Position numbers and translations under genes: made by a program. The notes beneath the pieces are model-generated. The model saw only the letters and a program-made list of their open reading frames with translations. It was not told the origin of the DNA and ran no database searches. Below, piece after piece: positions 8,804-18,246 of a stretch of 64,000 nt of DNA. Each line of letters begins with the position of its first letter. Position 1 is the first letter of the stretch. This stretch comes from Sphingobacterium sp. lm-10 (lineage in GTDB: Bacteria > Bacteroidota > Bacteroidia > Sphingobacteriales > Sphingobacteriaceae), in NCBI RefSeq assembly GCF_023554555.1, contig NZ_JAMJWC010000002.1:434001-498000 (forward strand), given 5' to 3'.

Positions 8804-10429
8804 ATGACAAAAATGAAAAAATTAGCTACTTATATAATTGCACTTATTCTTTTAGGTGCCGTTGGTTCTTGCGAGAATCCACTAAAAGATTTTGATCTTC
8901 AAATCAGTACAGAAGTTATCAAAAACTACGCAACTTTGCGTATTGTTGATCCCAATGGGAATACCATCAATGGAGTCGCTGTTGCATTGGTATCTGGCGA
9001 TACGGAAGACATTTACAATATGAACGGTTTTCGTGACTTTAGACCTACCGAAAACTTGGTGACATTTGGTCTTGATCCTAAGCGTATGCCTACGGCAGCT
9101 GCACCGGTTCGCTTTCGTGTATCGATAAGTGCCAGCGGGTATACTACTCAAATTGTGCCCGTTTCCATTACAGAAGCTTCAGCAGGTATTGAAACTATTA
9201 TATTGAGAAGACCGACTCAGCTTCCCGATGGTGTAAGCCAGGTTCGGCAAAATATCGCACTGGGAGCGAACGGCGCTACATTAGAGGCGATCACTATTTC
9301 TTTGGCTGCAGCAGAAGGTGGCGGACAGGTATCATTAGATATTCCAGCGGGTACTCAATTTCTTGATGCAACAGATAACGTTATTGTCGGCAGAAATTTG
9401 GAAGTGATGTTGGGAAGCATCAATGGGCGTAATCCCCAAGCACAATCCTTTTTACCAGGCGGAAGTCTTAGAAGTGATAATGTCGTCCTAGCAGGAGGCT
9501 CAACTTCGGCAGGCGCGTTTAGTCCCGGAGCTATCGCACAAATCAATATGGTGATCAATGGCATTCAAGTAAGACGATTCAGTCAGGCCTTGTCGCTGGG
9601 GTTACCTGTGCGATCCGACTATGTTAGTCCGCTTAGTGGCCGTACGATCAGTGCGGCGGAAAGTTTTGAAGTGTTTACTAATAGCAGCAGTGATAGGGTT
9701 TGGCGATTTGAGCAGAATACCTCTATAACCGGCGATGCTAGTTCCGGTTACAGAGTTACTTTTCCGATTACCCACTTAACTTTCTTTTTGGCAGGGGAAT
9801 TTGCTGGAGCATGTAACGTACAGTCAGTAATCAACTTTACGGGAGATTGGATGGCGAATGGATCAACTTACCCTGTCACTGTCGAAGCGGTGTCGGGAGG
9901 TAATGTTATTTTCTCTGGGCAATATTCTATTTCAGCCAACATGGCAAGTATATCGATTGCGAACCTGCCTGTAAGTGGTGTCTCAATAGTCGTGAGAAAT
10001 TCTGCAGGTAACATTTTAGCAGAAGGGCCATTAGCCGCATGCGGGCAAACCACACAAATTGCCTTACCCAATCCAGGGAATCCTACAAATCCGACAGCAA
10101 CCTTACAGTTGTATGTACGCTGTCCGGATAAGGTGGATCCAATTACGCTTTTGCCAACATTTCAGCTATACTACCGTGAAACAGGTACTAGAGATTTCCA
10201 ATTCTTGGGAACGGTAACTAATGGGTTTTTAAGAACAACCTTATTGCGTACAGACGGAACAAGATATGATTTTAGAGCAATCTGGAACAATCGCGTCAAA
10301 GTAGTTGGCGGTCATACTATTCAAGAAGATAATACGGCTACTGTTGGAATACAGCCTGGTGATATCATAGGTACAAAAGCCGGTGCGACTAACTTGGCTA
10401 TTCTTACCGAAGAGTGTGGGAAATTGTAA
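8804..10429 (+). CDS. Large lipoprotein with carboxypeptidase-regulatory-like N-terminus
   Basis: 541 residues. A lipoprotein signal ends at LGAVGSC with Cys23 as the lipidated residue; ATG 8813 is an alternative start. Residues about 40-115 look like a carboxypeptidase-regulatory or Ig-like beta-sandwich (ATLRIVDPNGNTINGVAVAL). The centre has several further all-beta segments rich in Gly, Ser and Asn, with no catalytic motif I recognise. Together with the preceding barrel it forms a two-gene insert between the initiating transferase and the phosphatase/Wza/Wzc block. A surface or periplasmic partner of the polysaccharide machinery is a reasonable inference; the family is not recognised. Confidence 0.7.
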   Translation: MTKMKKLATYIIALILLGAVGSCENPLKDFDLQISTEVIKNYATLRIVDPNGNTINGVAVALVSGDTEDIYNMNGFRDFRPTENLVTFGLDPKRMPTAAAPVRFRVSISASGYTTQIVPVSITEASAGIETIILRRPTQLPDGVSQVRQNIALGANGATLEAITISLAAAEGGGQVSLDIPAGTQFLDATDNVIVGRNLEVMLGSINGRNPQAQSFLPGGSLRSDNVVLAGGSTSAGAFSPGAIAQINMVINGIQVRRFSQALSLGLPVRSDYVSPLSGRTISAAESFEVFTNSSSDRVWRFEQNTSITGDASSGYRVTFPITHLTFFLAGEFAGACNVQSVINFTGDWMANGSTYPVTVEAVSGGNVIFSGQYSISANMASISIANLPVSGVSIVVRNSAGNILAEGPLAACGQTTQIALPNPGNPTNPTATLQLYVRCPDKVDPITLLPTFQLYYRETGTRDFQFLGTVTNGFLRTTLLRTDGTRYDFRAIWNNRVKVVGGHTIQEDNTATVGIQPGDIIGTKAGATNLAILTEECGKL

Positions 10430-10480
10430 ATTGAATTATACATGAAAAATTAAGTATTCCATGTGCTTTCATGAGCGCTC

Positions 10481-10590
10481 TCGAATGATTTGCGGAGTCG
10501 TGAAATCACGGTGGTCTACGAAAGAAACAAGTGTTAGCTTGTAATTGTAGGGAAATATCCCGGGCGGTCGCTCCGGCCGGGTATTTCTAC
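10481..10590 (+). promoter_or_regulatory. Structured leader before the CpsB-type phosphatase gene
   Basis: Three consecutive inverted repeats lie here: TGATTT 10486-10491 with AAATCA 10503-10508; ACAAG 10527-10531 with CTTGT 10538-10542; and a GC-rich imperfect stem spanning 10552-10587 (GAAATA/TATTTC closing a CCCGG core). No T-run follows the last stem, so simple intrinsic termination is unlikely. An RNA processing, stabilising or attenuation element within the operon fits better. Confidence 0.45.
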
Positions 10591-10617
10591 AATTTACATC
10601 GGTTATCAAGAAAAAAT

Positions 10618-11361
10618 ATGCTAAACATCTTCCGAGGAAAAAGACAATTTCAAAATCTGGATTGGATGCAAATAGATATGCATTCTCACATTTTGCCGGG
10701 CTTGGACGATGGAGCCTCGACATTGGCGGACGGCTTACAGTTGATGGAGCGGCTCAATGCCTTGGGAATTCAGAAGTTTTTTTTTACACCCCATATTTTT
10801 CAAGGGATGTACCCCAACACAACACAAGGTATTGCCAATGCTTATGAACTTGTATTAGGAAGTAATTACACAGAGATGGCTGCTGGGTTTGCTGCAGAGT
10901 ATATGGTCGATACTTTTTTCGACAGTTTGCTCCAATCGGGAGAAAAGCTTGCGACTTTACCAAATAATCAGATCCTTATTGAGATGTCTTACATTCAGGA
11001 GAGTTCGTTGATTGAGAAAGTGATTTTCGATTTGCAAATGCAAGGCTATAAGCCAATTTTGGCACATCCAGAGCGTTATGTTTTCTACCATGGAAATATC
11101 AAAGCGATACAGCGATTGCGCGAACTGGGATGTCTTCTTCAATTAAATCTACTATCGCTCTACGGCTATTATGGCCCTAATGAAAAAAAGACAGCTCGCT
11201 TACTAAGTGAAAAAGGGTTGGTGGATCTTGTAGGAACAGATATTCATCACATGCGCCATGTGAAAGCGTTGGAACATTGGATTAGAAAAGAAGACTTATG
11301 GCCTTACTTCAAGCGATGCAATTTACAGAATCAGGCGTTATATGATATTGCCTATGCCTGA
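10618..11361 (+). CDS. Tyrosine-protein phosphatase, CpsB/YwqE family (PHP domain)
   Basis: 247 residues from ATG 10618; the upstream in-frame extension runs through the GC-rich hairpin and has no family match. The PHP metal-binding signature is clear: H22-S-H24 and D30-D31 in DMHSHILPGLDDGA, later HPERY and the C-terminal GTDIHH. This family dephosphorylates the tyrosine-rich tail of the Wzc-type kinase, here encoded two genes downstream, and so controls chain length or export. It replaces the low-molecular-weight Wzb phosphatase of enterobacterial systems. It is followed after 32 bp by the Wza gene. Confidence 0.9.
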   Translation: MLNIFRGKRQFQNLDWMQIDMHSHILPGLDDGASTLADGLQLMERLNALGIQKFFFTPHIFQGMYPNTTQGIANAYELVLGSNYTEMAAGFAAEYMVDTFFDSLLQSGEKLATLPNNQILIEMSYIQESSLIEKVIFDLQMQGYKPILAHPERYVFYHGNIKAIQRLRELGCLLQLNLLSLYGYYGPNEKKTARLLSEKGLVDLVGTDIHHMRHVKALEHWIRKEDLWPYFKRCNLQNQALYDIAYA

Positions 11362-11375
11362 TAAAACATATTAAA

Positions 11376-11393
11376 ACTACAACTACAACTACA
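11376..11393 (+). repeat. ACTACA x3 short tandem repeat before wza
   Basis: Three copies of ACTACA end directly at the wza ATG. The 6-nt period does not shift the reading frame but could change leader spacing. Minor. Confidence 0.6.
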
Positions 11394-12212
11394 ATGACTA
11401 ACAACTTAAAAAAATCTTTGCCACGAACCCCCTTTTGGTATCCTATCATCAGTTTTGTTTTCGTGTTCCTCTTTGGGAGTTGCTCTGTAAAGAACATCGT
11501 ATATTTTAACGACCTTCCTACGGATTCTTTAAAAGTAATGAAATCTGCGGCTGACTTTACAGAGCCAACAATCCAAGCAGACGATATCTTAAGTATTACC
11601 ATTCAGACACTCGATCCAACTACAAGTAGCATCGTTAATCAGGCCGAAGCGGTGCAAGCAATTGGTGCCAGTAGTGCGGCTAGTGTTGGAAATCAAATTA
11701 TCACGGGTTTCTTGGTGGATAAGGACGGCTATGTACATATGACCTTACTGGGTCGAGTTAAGGTAAAGGGTTTGACTACCTATCAGGCAAGAGAATTAAT
11801 CACGAAGCAAGCAGCGCAATTCTATCGGGATCCTACGGCGCAGGTACGCTTTGCCAATTACAAAATTACCGTGCTAGGAGAAGTGATGCGGCCAGCAACT
11901 TATACAGTGCCTAATGAAAAGGTGACTGTACTCGACGCCCTAGGTCTTGCCGGAGATTTAACAATTTATGGCAAACGTGAGAATGTGTTATTAATAAGGG
12001 AAGAAAACGGTCAGAAAGCTATGGTAAGACTCAACTTAAACGATAGCGATATCTTCCAATCGCCCTACTATTATTTACGGCAAAACGACGTAATTTATGT
12101 GGAGCCAGGCAAGGCCAAAGCAGCAGCGAACAATGCCGCAAGGACACAGACCTATGCAATTGTAGGTTCAGTATTGTCCTTGTTGATTGTGCTAATAACA
12201 AGATGGAGATAA
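11394..12212 (+). CDS. wza: Outer-membrane polysaccharide export lipoprotein, Wza family
   Basis: 272 residues. A lipoprotein signal ends at FLFGSC. The poly-export domain (about residues 50-140, ADDILSITIQTLDP through FLVDKDGYVHMTLLGRVKVKG) is followed by one SLBB domain (about 155-235, ITVLGEVMRPATYTV). A C-terminal hydrophobic helix (AIVGSVLSLLIVLI) then ends in positively charged residues. Wza-family proteins form the outer-membrane channel for Wzy-dependent polysaccharides. This one is shorter than E. coli Wza (one SLBB domain), as is usual in Bacteroidota. The start follows a short ACTACA triplicate at 11376-11393. Confidence 0.9.
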   Translation: MTNNLKKSLPRTPFWYPIISFVFVFLFGSCSVKNIVYFNDLPTDSLKVMKSAADFTEPTIQADDILSITIQTLDPTTSSIVNQAEAVQAIGASSAASVGNQIITGFLVDKDGYVHMTLLGRVKVKGLTTYQARELITKQAAQFYRDPTAQVRFANYKITVLGEVMRPATYTVPNEKVTVLDALGLAGDLTIYGKRENVLLIREENGQKAMVRLNLNDSDIFQSPYYYLRQNDVIYVEPGKAKAAANNAARTQTYAIVGSVLSLLIVLITRWR

Positions 12213-12265
12213 CCATCATATTCTGATAATTGGATTAACGTAACGTTATATCAAGATTTTGATTT

Positions 12266-14632
12266 ATGAGTAAAAATGACTGGAATGAAGAGTTCGAGTT
12301 TGAAGAAAAGCCCTCGGATAACAAGGAGCTCTTAAGATTAGTAGGACGGGTTATGTCCAATTGGTACTGGTTTGCGCTTTGTGCATTAATCGGTCTCACA
12401 GGCTCATTTCTATACTTGAGATACACATTGCCCATATATACCGTGGATGCAAAATTACTTGTCTCGGACGATAAGAAAGGCGGTAATTCGCTTGCCGGAT
12501 CACCAATGGCCGATCTGTCTGGATTAATGGGGACGAAAAGCTCTGTAGACAATGAAGTAGAAGTGTTGTCTACGAATGATTTGATGCGAGAGACTGTTCA
12601 CGCAGACAGCTCTTATATTAGTTATTATATGGAAGGAACATTTAACGACAGGCCGGTTTACAATGCGCCCTTTCGTCTGATCTTACTTTCTGACCCAGAC
12701 TCCATTCGCGAATCGTTTAATTTTCAAGTGGAGTACTCCGGAGGAAAGGGAATTGTGCTGTCTGGGAGTGACACAACGATCGAAGCCGAATTGGGTAAAC
12801 CCTTTCTTCTTGAGGGTGTCGGCTTAGTGTTACTTAACCAGAGCAATACTCGCACAGCGTCCAATCACTACGGCTTTACTGTAAAACCTGTCGGAACAGT
12901 TGTTGCCAGTTTGATGCGATCATTAAAGGTTTCTGTAACCAACAAAAACGTTTCCACGATAGATTTGACATTGAGTAGCACGCAGCCTAAACGAGGTGAA
13001 GAGCAACTACAACAATTGATCAAGAAATATATGGAACGAAATCTGCACGACAAAAATGTTGTGGCAGACTCTACCTTATCCTTTATAAATGCACGACTAA
13101 CGGCGATTACCCAAGAATTAGCAGGAGTTGAAGATCGCATTTCTGGGTACAAGCAAAGTACTCAATTAGCAGATATGACTGAACAGAGCAGAATTCTGCT
13201 GGAAAATTCAGCTAGTTACACGAGAAGTTTAGCAGAGATAGATGTGCAGCTGTCCAGCTTAGACGGCATGTCCAGCTATTTGCGTGATGCAAGCAACCCA
13301 CGTGTGGTACCCGCATCGGTGGTTTTGCAAGATGTCGCTTTCAATGCATTAATCAATCGATATAATGAATTAGTTTTGCAACGAGAGCGCCTGTTACTCG
13401 CAAATACAGAAGATAATCCGCTAGTCAAAAATATAACGATGCAGATTGCGGGTGTGCGAGAAGATATGATTAGTAGTCTCGCTTCCACGAAAAGAAACCT
13501 AGAATTGTCCCGTTCCAAACAAGAGCAGATGTCTGGTCAATTGACCTCGCAAATTCAACGTGTACCTACTATAGAAAGAGGCTATATAGATTTGGCTCGT
13601 CTGCAACAGATTAAGCAGGCTCAATATATTTTTCTGCAGGAAAAATGGGAGGAAACGGCCATAGGTCGTACGGCAAACGTGTCCAACTCAAAAGTAATCG
13701 ATACACCGAAGTCAAGAGAAGAACCCATCTCTCCAAAGCGTAAAACGGCCTATGCAATGGGGTTGATCTTGGGACTGTTGGTGCCTTTGGGCTTTTTATA
13801 TCTCAAAAACCTACTTAATGTCCGTGTTATGAGTATGGAAGATATCGAACGCGACAATAAATTACCTATTCTTGGTACCGTGGCTCATTCCGAGGATAAG
13901 GATCAGGTGGTCATAACCAAAACTTCCCGATCAGCTATAGCAGAACAGTTCCGGGCGATTCGTACCAATTTGGAGTTTGCTTTGCACGGCAAAAAAACCA
14001 TTTTATTTACCTCATCTATGTCGGGAGAAGGAAAATCCTATGTAGCTCTAAATCTAGCTGTGTCCCTCGCTTTATTGGATAAGAAAGTACTCATTATGGA
14101 GTTAGACTTACGTAAACCGTCGATTACCACCAAACTTAACTTGCCTGCCGGGAAAGGGTTTTCACACTATGTAGTGCGGCCAGACATGCGTTTAGAAGAG
14201 ATTGTTATGTCTTCCGGCGTGCACGAGAATGTAGATCTTATTCAGGCGGGAGCGATTCCTCCCAACCCGGCAGAGTTACTAGTAAGTGGAAGGGCAGAAC
14301 AGTTAATGGCGACTGTTAAGGAGAAATATGATTATGTATTGATGGATGCGCCGCCTGTAGGTATGGTTACTGATGCGCAACTCCTCAATCGCTACGCAGA
14401 TCTCTGTCTCTATCTGGTAAGACATGGGCACACGTACAAAGAGCAGTTACGTATTCCTAATGATTTAGTTTCTAAAGACAAGATTAAGCCAATTCAACTA
14501 GTGGTCAATGATGTGAAGGCAACAGGTGGATTTTACAGCAATTATGGTTATGGCTACGGATATGGTTATGGGGAATATGGTCAAGAGCAATCTAGCAAAA
14601 ATTGGTGGCAACAATTATTCAAACGTAAATAA
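12266..14632 (+). CDS. wzc: Wzc-type polysaccharide co-polymerase / BY-kinase
   Basis: 788 residues: N-terminal Wzz domain with a transmembrane helix (about 35-60), long periplasmic part with coiled coils and GNVR region (about 250-480), second transmembrane helix (about 495-515) and a cytosolic BY-kinase. The kinase has Walker A with SGEGKS at 586-591, Walker A' with D614 (MELDLRKP) and Walker B with D694 (LMDAPP). The tail has a tyrosine cluster, Y757, Y760, Y762, Y764, Y766, Y768 and Y771, the expected autophosphorylation site. It works with Wza, and the PHP phosphatase two genes upstream would reverse its phosphorylation. Full length, no missing motif. Confidence 0.94.
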   Translation: MSKNDWNEEFEFEEKPSDNKELLRLVGRVMSNWYWFALCALIGLTGSFLYLRYTLPIYTVDAKLLVSDDKKGGNSLAGSPMADLSGLMGTKSSVDNEVEVLSTNDLMRETVHADSSYISYYMEGTFNDRPVYNAPFRLILLSDPDSIRESFNFQVEYSGGKGIVLSGSDTTIEAELGKPFLLEGVGLVLLNQSNTRTASNHYGFTVKPVGTVVASLMRSLKVSVTNKNVSTIDLTLSSTQPKRGEEQLQQLIKKYMERNLHDKNVVADSTLSFINARLTAITQELAGVEDRISGYKQSTQLADMTEQSRILLENSASYTRSLAEIDVQLSSLDGMSSYLRDASNPRVVPASVVLQDVAFNALINRYNELVLQRERLLLANTEDNPLVKNITMQIAGVREDMISSLASTKRNLELSRSKQEQMSGQLTSQIQRVPTIERGYIDLARLQQIKQAQYIFLQEKWEETAIGRTANVSNSKVIDTPKSREEPISPKRKTAYAMGLILGLLVPLGFLYLKNLLNVRVMSMEDIERDNKLPILGTVAHSEDKDQVVITKTSRSAIAEQFRAIRTNLEFALHGKKTILFTSSMSGEGKSYVALNLAVSLALLDKKVLIMELDLRKPSITTKLNLPAGKGFSHYVVRPDMRLEEIVMSSGVHENVDLIQAGAIPPNPAELLVSGRAEQLMATVKEKYDYVLMDAPPVGMVTDAQLLNRYADLCLYLVRHGHTYKEQLRIPNDLVSKDKIKPIQLVVNDVKATGGFYSNYGYGYGYGYGEYGQEQSSKNWWQQLFKRK

Positions 14633-14640
14633 AACGGTCA

Positions 14641-15591
14641 ATGGAAAAGCAGTCTAAAATATTTATAGCAGGGCATAATGGTATGGTGGGTGCCGCGATA
14701 AAAAAGGCGTTGGAAAGCAATGGTTATGGCAACCTATTGGTAAGATCATCGTCTGAATTAGATTTGCGCAATCAACAAGGCGTTCTAGATTTTTTTGAGG
14801 CAGAGCAGCCTGATGTTGTGATAGACGCGGCTGCACGAGTTGGAGGGATATTAGCGAATAATAACTTTCCCTATCAGTTTTTGATGGATAATATGCAGAT
14901 TCAAAATAACTTGATAGATGCGGCTCATAAACATGACGTAAAGAAATTTATATTTCTGGGATCATCATGTATTTACCCAAAATTGGCGTCTCAGCCACTC
15001 AAAGAAGAATATTTGTTGACTGACTCTTTAGAACCGACCAATGAATGGTATGCTATCGCCAAAATAACGGGCGTAAAGGCTTGCGAGGCGATCCGTAAGC
15101 AGTTCGGGAAAGACTATGTCAGCCTGATGCCTACCAATCTCTACGGAACCAAGGACAATTTCGATCTGAATACCTCTCATGTACTGCCAGCGATGATACG
15201 GAAATTTCATGAAGCCAAAGAGAATGGGCACTTACCTGTAACACTTTGGGGTTCCGGTACACCGATGCGTGAATTTCTATTCGTAGACGATCTGGCAAAT
15301 GCCGTTTTGTTTGCTTTGGAGAGTGTGTTACCCGACTACCTGTACAATGTCGGCACAGGCGTAGATTTGACGATCAAAGCTCTGGCTGAAATTATCCAAA
15401 AAACCATTGGCCACGAAGGCACTATTATCTGGGATAGCAGTAAACCTGATGGAACTCCTCGAAAGCTAATGGACATCTCAAAGATGCATAGTCTGGGTTG
15501 GAAACATCAGATAGAGCTAAGCGAAGGTATCGCCAAGACCTATGCGTGGTTTTTGGCAAATCAACAAGATTATAAGCAAGTAAAGTTATAG
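14641..15591 (+). CDS. fcl: GDP-L-fucose synthase
   Basis: 316 residues of the extended SDR family. The NADPH-binding GxxGxxG is GHNGMVG at 11-17. The catalytic Tyr137 and Lys141 lie in WYAIAKITG, with the family-specific GSSCIYPK and MPTNLYGTKDNFD segments. It performs the 3,5-epimerisation and 4-reduction of GDP-4-keto-6-deoxy-mannose to GDP-L-fucose. The substrate is made by the product of the next gene, gmd. It starts 8 bp after wzc, so the two are translated from one message. The length is normal for the family. Confidence 0.95.
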   Translation: MEKQSKIFIAGHNGMVGAAIKKALESNGYGNLLVRSSSELDLRNQQGVLDFFEAEQPDVVIDAAARVGGILANNNFPYQFLMDNMQIQNNLIDAAHKHDVKKFIFLGSSCIYPKLASQPLKEEYLLTDSLEPTNEWYAIAKITGVKACEAIRKQFGKDYVSLMPTNLYGTKDNFDLNTSHVLPAMIRKFHEAKENGHLPVTLWGSGTPMREFLFVDDLANAVLFALESVLPDYLYNVGTGVDLTIKALAEIIQKTIGHEGTIIWDSSKPDGTPRKLMDISKMHSLGWKHQIELSEGIAKTYAWFLANQQDYKQVKL

Positions 15592-15654
15592 ACATACGCG
15601 GGGTCGTTGTGATGGAAGCAACGAGGCAACAATCGAATAAAATTAACATGGATC

Positions 15655-15690
15655 TTAGTAAGTATGTATGGTCTACATACTTTGTACTAA
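15655..15690 (+). promoter_or_regulatory. Hairpin between fcl and gmd
   Basis: TTAGTA and AGTATGTA (15655-15668) pair with TACATACT (15674-15681) and TACTAA (15685-15690). The stem is 14 bp with a 3-nt bulge and a 5-nt loop. No T-run follows. It ends 19 bp before the gmd start, so it could be an operator palindrome, an RNA stability element or a translation-control hairpin. Confidence 0.5.
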
Positions 15691-15709
15691 TTACTAAATA
15701 CTACAATAC

Positions 15710-16822
15710 ATGAAAACAGCATTAATTACAGGAATAACAGGACAGGACGGCTCTTACCTAGCCGAATTGTTGCTAGAAAAAGGATACATGGTTCATGGAG
15801 TAAAACGTAGGGCTTCTTCGTTCAATACCCATCGTATAGACCACCTATATATAGATCAGCACGAACAGCACGTACGGTTTAAGCTTCATTATGGAGATCT
15901 GACAGATTCGACTAATCTGATCCGCATTATTCAGGAAGTACAACCCGATGAGATTTATAATCTTGGCGCCATGTCCCACGTAAAGGTATCATTTGATTCA
16001 CCGGAATATGTCGGAAATGTCGATGGTTTAGGAACGTTGCGTATTTTAGAAGCGGTACGTATCTTAAAGCTAGAAAGTAAAACTCGGATCTATCAGGCAT
16101 CGACTTCAGAACTGTACGGCGGATTAGAAGAAAACAAAAATTCAGCAGGGTTTTACGATGAAAGCTCCCCCTTTTACCCGCGTTCTCCGTATGGAGTAGC
16201 TAAGATTTATGGATTTTGGATTACCAAAAATTATCGCGAAGCGTATAATATGTATGCTTGTAATGGTATTCTTTTCAATCACGAATCACCTCGAAGAGGC
16301 GAGACTTTTGTAACACGTAAGATCACGATGGCCACTGCCGCTATTGCCTTAGGAAAGCAAGATTGTCTTTATTTGGGTAATATGAATTCATTGCGCGATT
16401 GGGGGCATGCGAAGGATTACGTAGAAGCCATGTGGAGAATCTTACAGCAGGATGAGCCGGAAGATTTTGTGATAGCAACAGGCATTACCACATCTGTTAG
16501 AGACTTTGTTCGCCTGGCGTTTCAAGAAGTGGGGGTTGAGCTGGAGTTTAGTGGCGAAGCAGAACAGGAAATAGCGATTGTCAAAAGTATCAATAATACA
16601 GACTATCAATTTAAGATTGGACAGGTTGTGGTACAGGTAGATCCTACCTATTACAGACCAACGGAAGTAGACCTCTTACTAGGCGATCCAACGAAGTCGA
16701 AAACAAAATTGGGATGGAAACCACAATATGATCTGGCCGCTTTAGTATCCGAGATGGTAATTTCAGACATTGCTTTAATGAGGGGAAATTATAATACACA
16801 ATGGGAGCATATTGTAGGGTAA
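15710..16822 (+). CDS. gmd: GDP-mannose 4,6-dehydratase
   Basis: 370 residues. [12 protein letters not shown] at the N-terminus gives the GxxGxxG loop (G8, G11, G14), TSTSELYG-like QASTSELYG supplies the catalytic Thr/Ser and Glu, and Y161/K165 form the YxxxK in [12 protein letters not shown]. The [16 protein letters not shown] segment is diagnostic for GMD. It converts GDP-D-mannose to GDP-4-keto-6-deoxy-mannose, the substrate of Fcl. GDP-mannose would come from ManC at 30326. In most bacteria gmd precedes fcl; here the order is reversed and a 118-bp structured gap lies between. Confidence 0.96.
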   Translation: MKTALITGITGQDGSYLAELLLEKGYMVHGVKRRASSFNTHRIDHLYIDQHEQHVRFKLHYGDLTDSTNLIRIIQEVQPDEIYNLGAMSHVKVSFDSPEYVGNVDGLGTLRILEAVRILKLESKTRIYQASTSELYGGLEENKNSAGFYDESSPFYPRSPYGVAKIYGFWITKNYREAYNMYACNGILFNHESPRRGETFVTRKITMATAAIALGKQDCLYLGNMNSLRDWGHAKDYVEAMWRILQQDEPEDFVIATGITTSVRDFVRLAFQEVGVELEFSGEAEQEIAIVKSINNTDYQFKIGQVVVQVDPTYYRPTEVDLLLGDPTKSKTKLGWKPQYDLAALVSEMVISDIALMRGNYNTQWEHIVG

Positions 16823-16861
16823 TTGCTATCCTTACTTGAGAATTTTTAAATCTGAATTTAA

Positions 16862-18232
16862 ATGGTTGCGTATAAAGCCATCGTTAAAAACTTGGCTGCC
16901 AATTCCTTCGGAATGGCGACCAACTTTGTCGCCCAAATTGCGATGGTTCCTTTATTCATCACATATTGGGGAGTGGGAAAGTATGCTGATTGGATTTTGA
17001 TTACTGCTTTGTCAACATTCTTTGCTATGACAGATATGGGCCTTAATAGGGCAAGCAATAACGAATTTGTGATTCAATACCAGCGTCATGAGTATCAAAG
17101 ATGTGAGAAGCTGCAGCTGAATGCGTTTCTATTTATCCTATTAGTTTTTCTCAGTTTCACATCCCTATCAGCTTTTGTATCTACACAATGGGGCTTAAAA
17201 GGAATGCTGGGAGTAAGCTCGTTTACAGAAATTGAAGTGTCGGCGACATTCATTTTACTTCTCTCTCAGGTGTTTATTACCATGTATGGTAGGGTTTACC
17301 ATGGCGTCTTTAGAGCAACTGCTAAGACACACATTGCTATCGTGGTCGATAATGTTATCAGAATACTAGAGTTAATCGTGTTATTCCTGTCCGTTTTTTT
17401 TGGATTAGATATTATCACGTTATCATCTCTTTACATTATACCATCTATAGGTGGCTGCATATTTAAACATGTTTACACGCGATCTATATTCTCGGTCAAA
17501 TTATCGTTCGGAAATTTTGATCGAGATATTTTTGTCACTATGATTAGGCCTTCTTTAGCTTTTATGGCATTTCCCTTAGGACAAGCGATCCAAAATCAGG
17601 GACTAGTATTTGTGGTGAATACGTTTCTAGGAGGAGCAATATTGGTAGCCTTTACTACTACGCGGACGCTACTTAATTTCTTACGGCAGATAATGAATAT
17701 GTTGTCTACTTCTGTCAATCCGGAAGTATGCGCAGCGTACGGTAGAAAGGATATCAAGGCCATATTTGATATTTATTATCGTTCTCTTATAGTCACTGGC
17801 GTAACGACGTTAGTGTGTATGCTGATGCTACTGCTAGTAGGAAAGTTTATCTTTTTGGAATGGACCAAACATGCCGTACCATTTGATCATGCTTTTTTTA
17901 CCGGAATGCTTTTCGTTATGTTTGTTTCGTGCATCTGGGGGTTAGCAAGTGTGATTCCCCTCTCCACAAATACACATACGAAATTCACGTTAACCTTTCT
18001 ACTATTTCAGTTTCTAGGTGTAGGGGTATGTTATGCAGTATTATCAGTCCTTCCAACATTAAGTTATATCCCGTTGGTTTTGATCATTACAGAAACTGGC
18101 TTACTCATTTGTGTGCTAATGCAAAACAATAAATTTTTAAACACCGATTTCAAAGAGATGATCAGATCCTTATGGTCACAATCCAAATTTTTATGGAATA
18201 AGGGCGCTCGAATGATAAGGATAAACCATTAA
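16862..18232 (+). CDS. wzx: Polysaccharide flippase, Wzx-like (MOP superfamily)
   Basis: 456 residues with about 12 hydrophobic segments across the whole length and few charged loops, as in the oligosaccharide-lipid flippases of the MOP superfamily. The N-terminus (NLAANSFGMATNFVAQIAMVPLFITYWG) is typical of Wzx. It would flip the undecaprenyl-diphosphate-linked repeat unit to the periplasm. It lies between gmd and the pyruvyl transferase in the same operon. The related flippase at 49183-50700 is distant in both sequence and location. Confidence 0.85.
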   Translation: MVAYKAIVKNLAANSFGMATNFVAQIAMVPLFITYWGVGKYADWILITALSTFFAMTDMGLNRASNNEFVIQYQRHEYQRCEKLQLNAFLFILLVFLSFTSLSAFVSTQWGLKGMLGVSSFTEIEVSATFILLLSQVFITMYGRVYHGVFRATAKTHIAIVVDNVIRILELIVLFLSVFFGLDIITLSSLYIIPSIGGCIFKHVYTRSIFSVKLSFGNFDRDIFVTMIRPSLAFMAFPLGQAIQNQGLVFVVNTFLGGAILVAFTTTRTLLNFLRQIMNMLSTSVNPEVCAAYGRKDIKAIFDIYYRSLIVTGVTTLVCMLMLLLVGKFIFLEWTKHAVPFDHAFFTGMLFVMFVSCIWGLASVIPLSTNTHTKFTLTFLLFQFLGVGVCYAVLSVLPTLSYIPLVLIITETGLLICVLMQNNKFLNTDFKEMIRSLWSQSKFLWNKGARMIRINH

Positions 18233-18246
18233 ATAAAAGATATTAC

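Noticed and set aside
10531..10617. N-terminal extension of the PHP phosphatase
   Set aside because: It reads through a GC-rich hairpin and has no family similarity; ATG 10618 matches the usual length.
11376..11393. ACTACA triplet repeat as CRISPR or phase-variable promoter
   Set aside because: Only three 6-nt units without spacers; too short for either.
14534..14585. Tyr-Gly repeats at the wzc 3' end as a phase-variable microsatellite
   Set aside because: Codons vary between repeats and the tyrosines are the expected phosphorylation cluster of BY-kinases.
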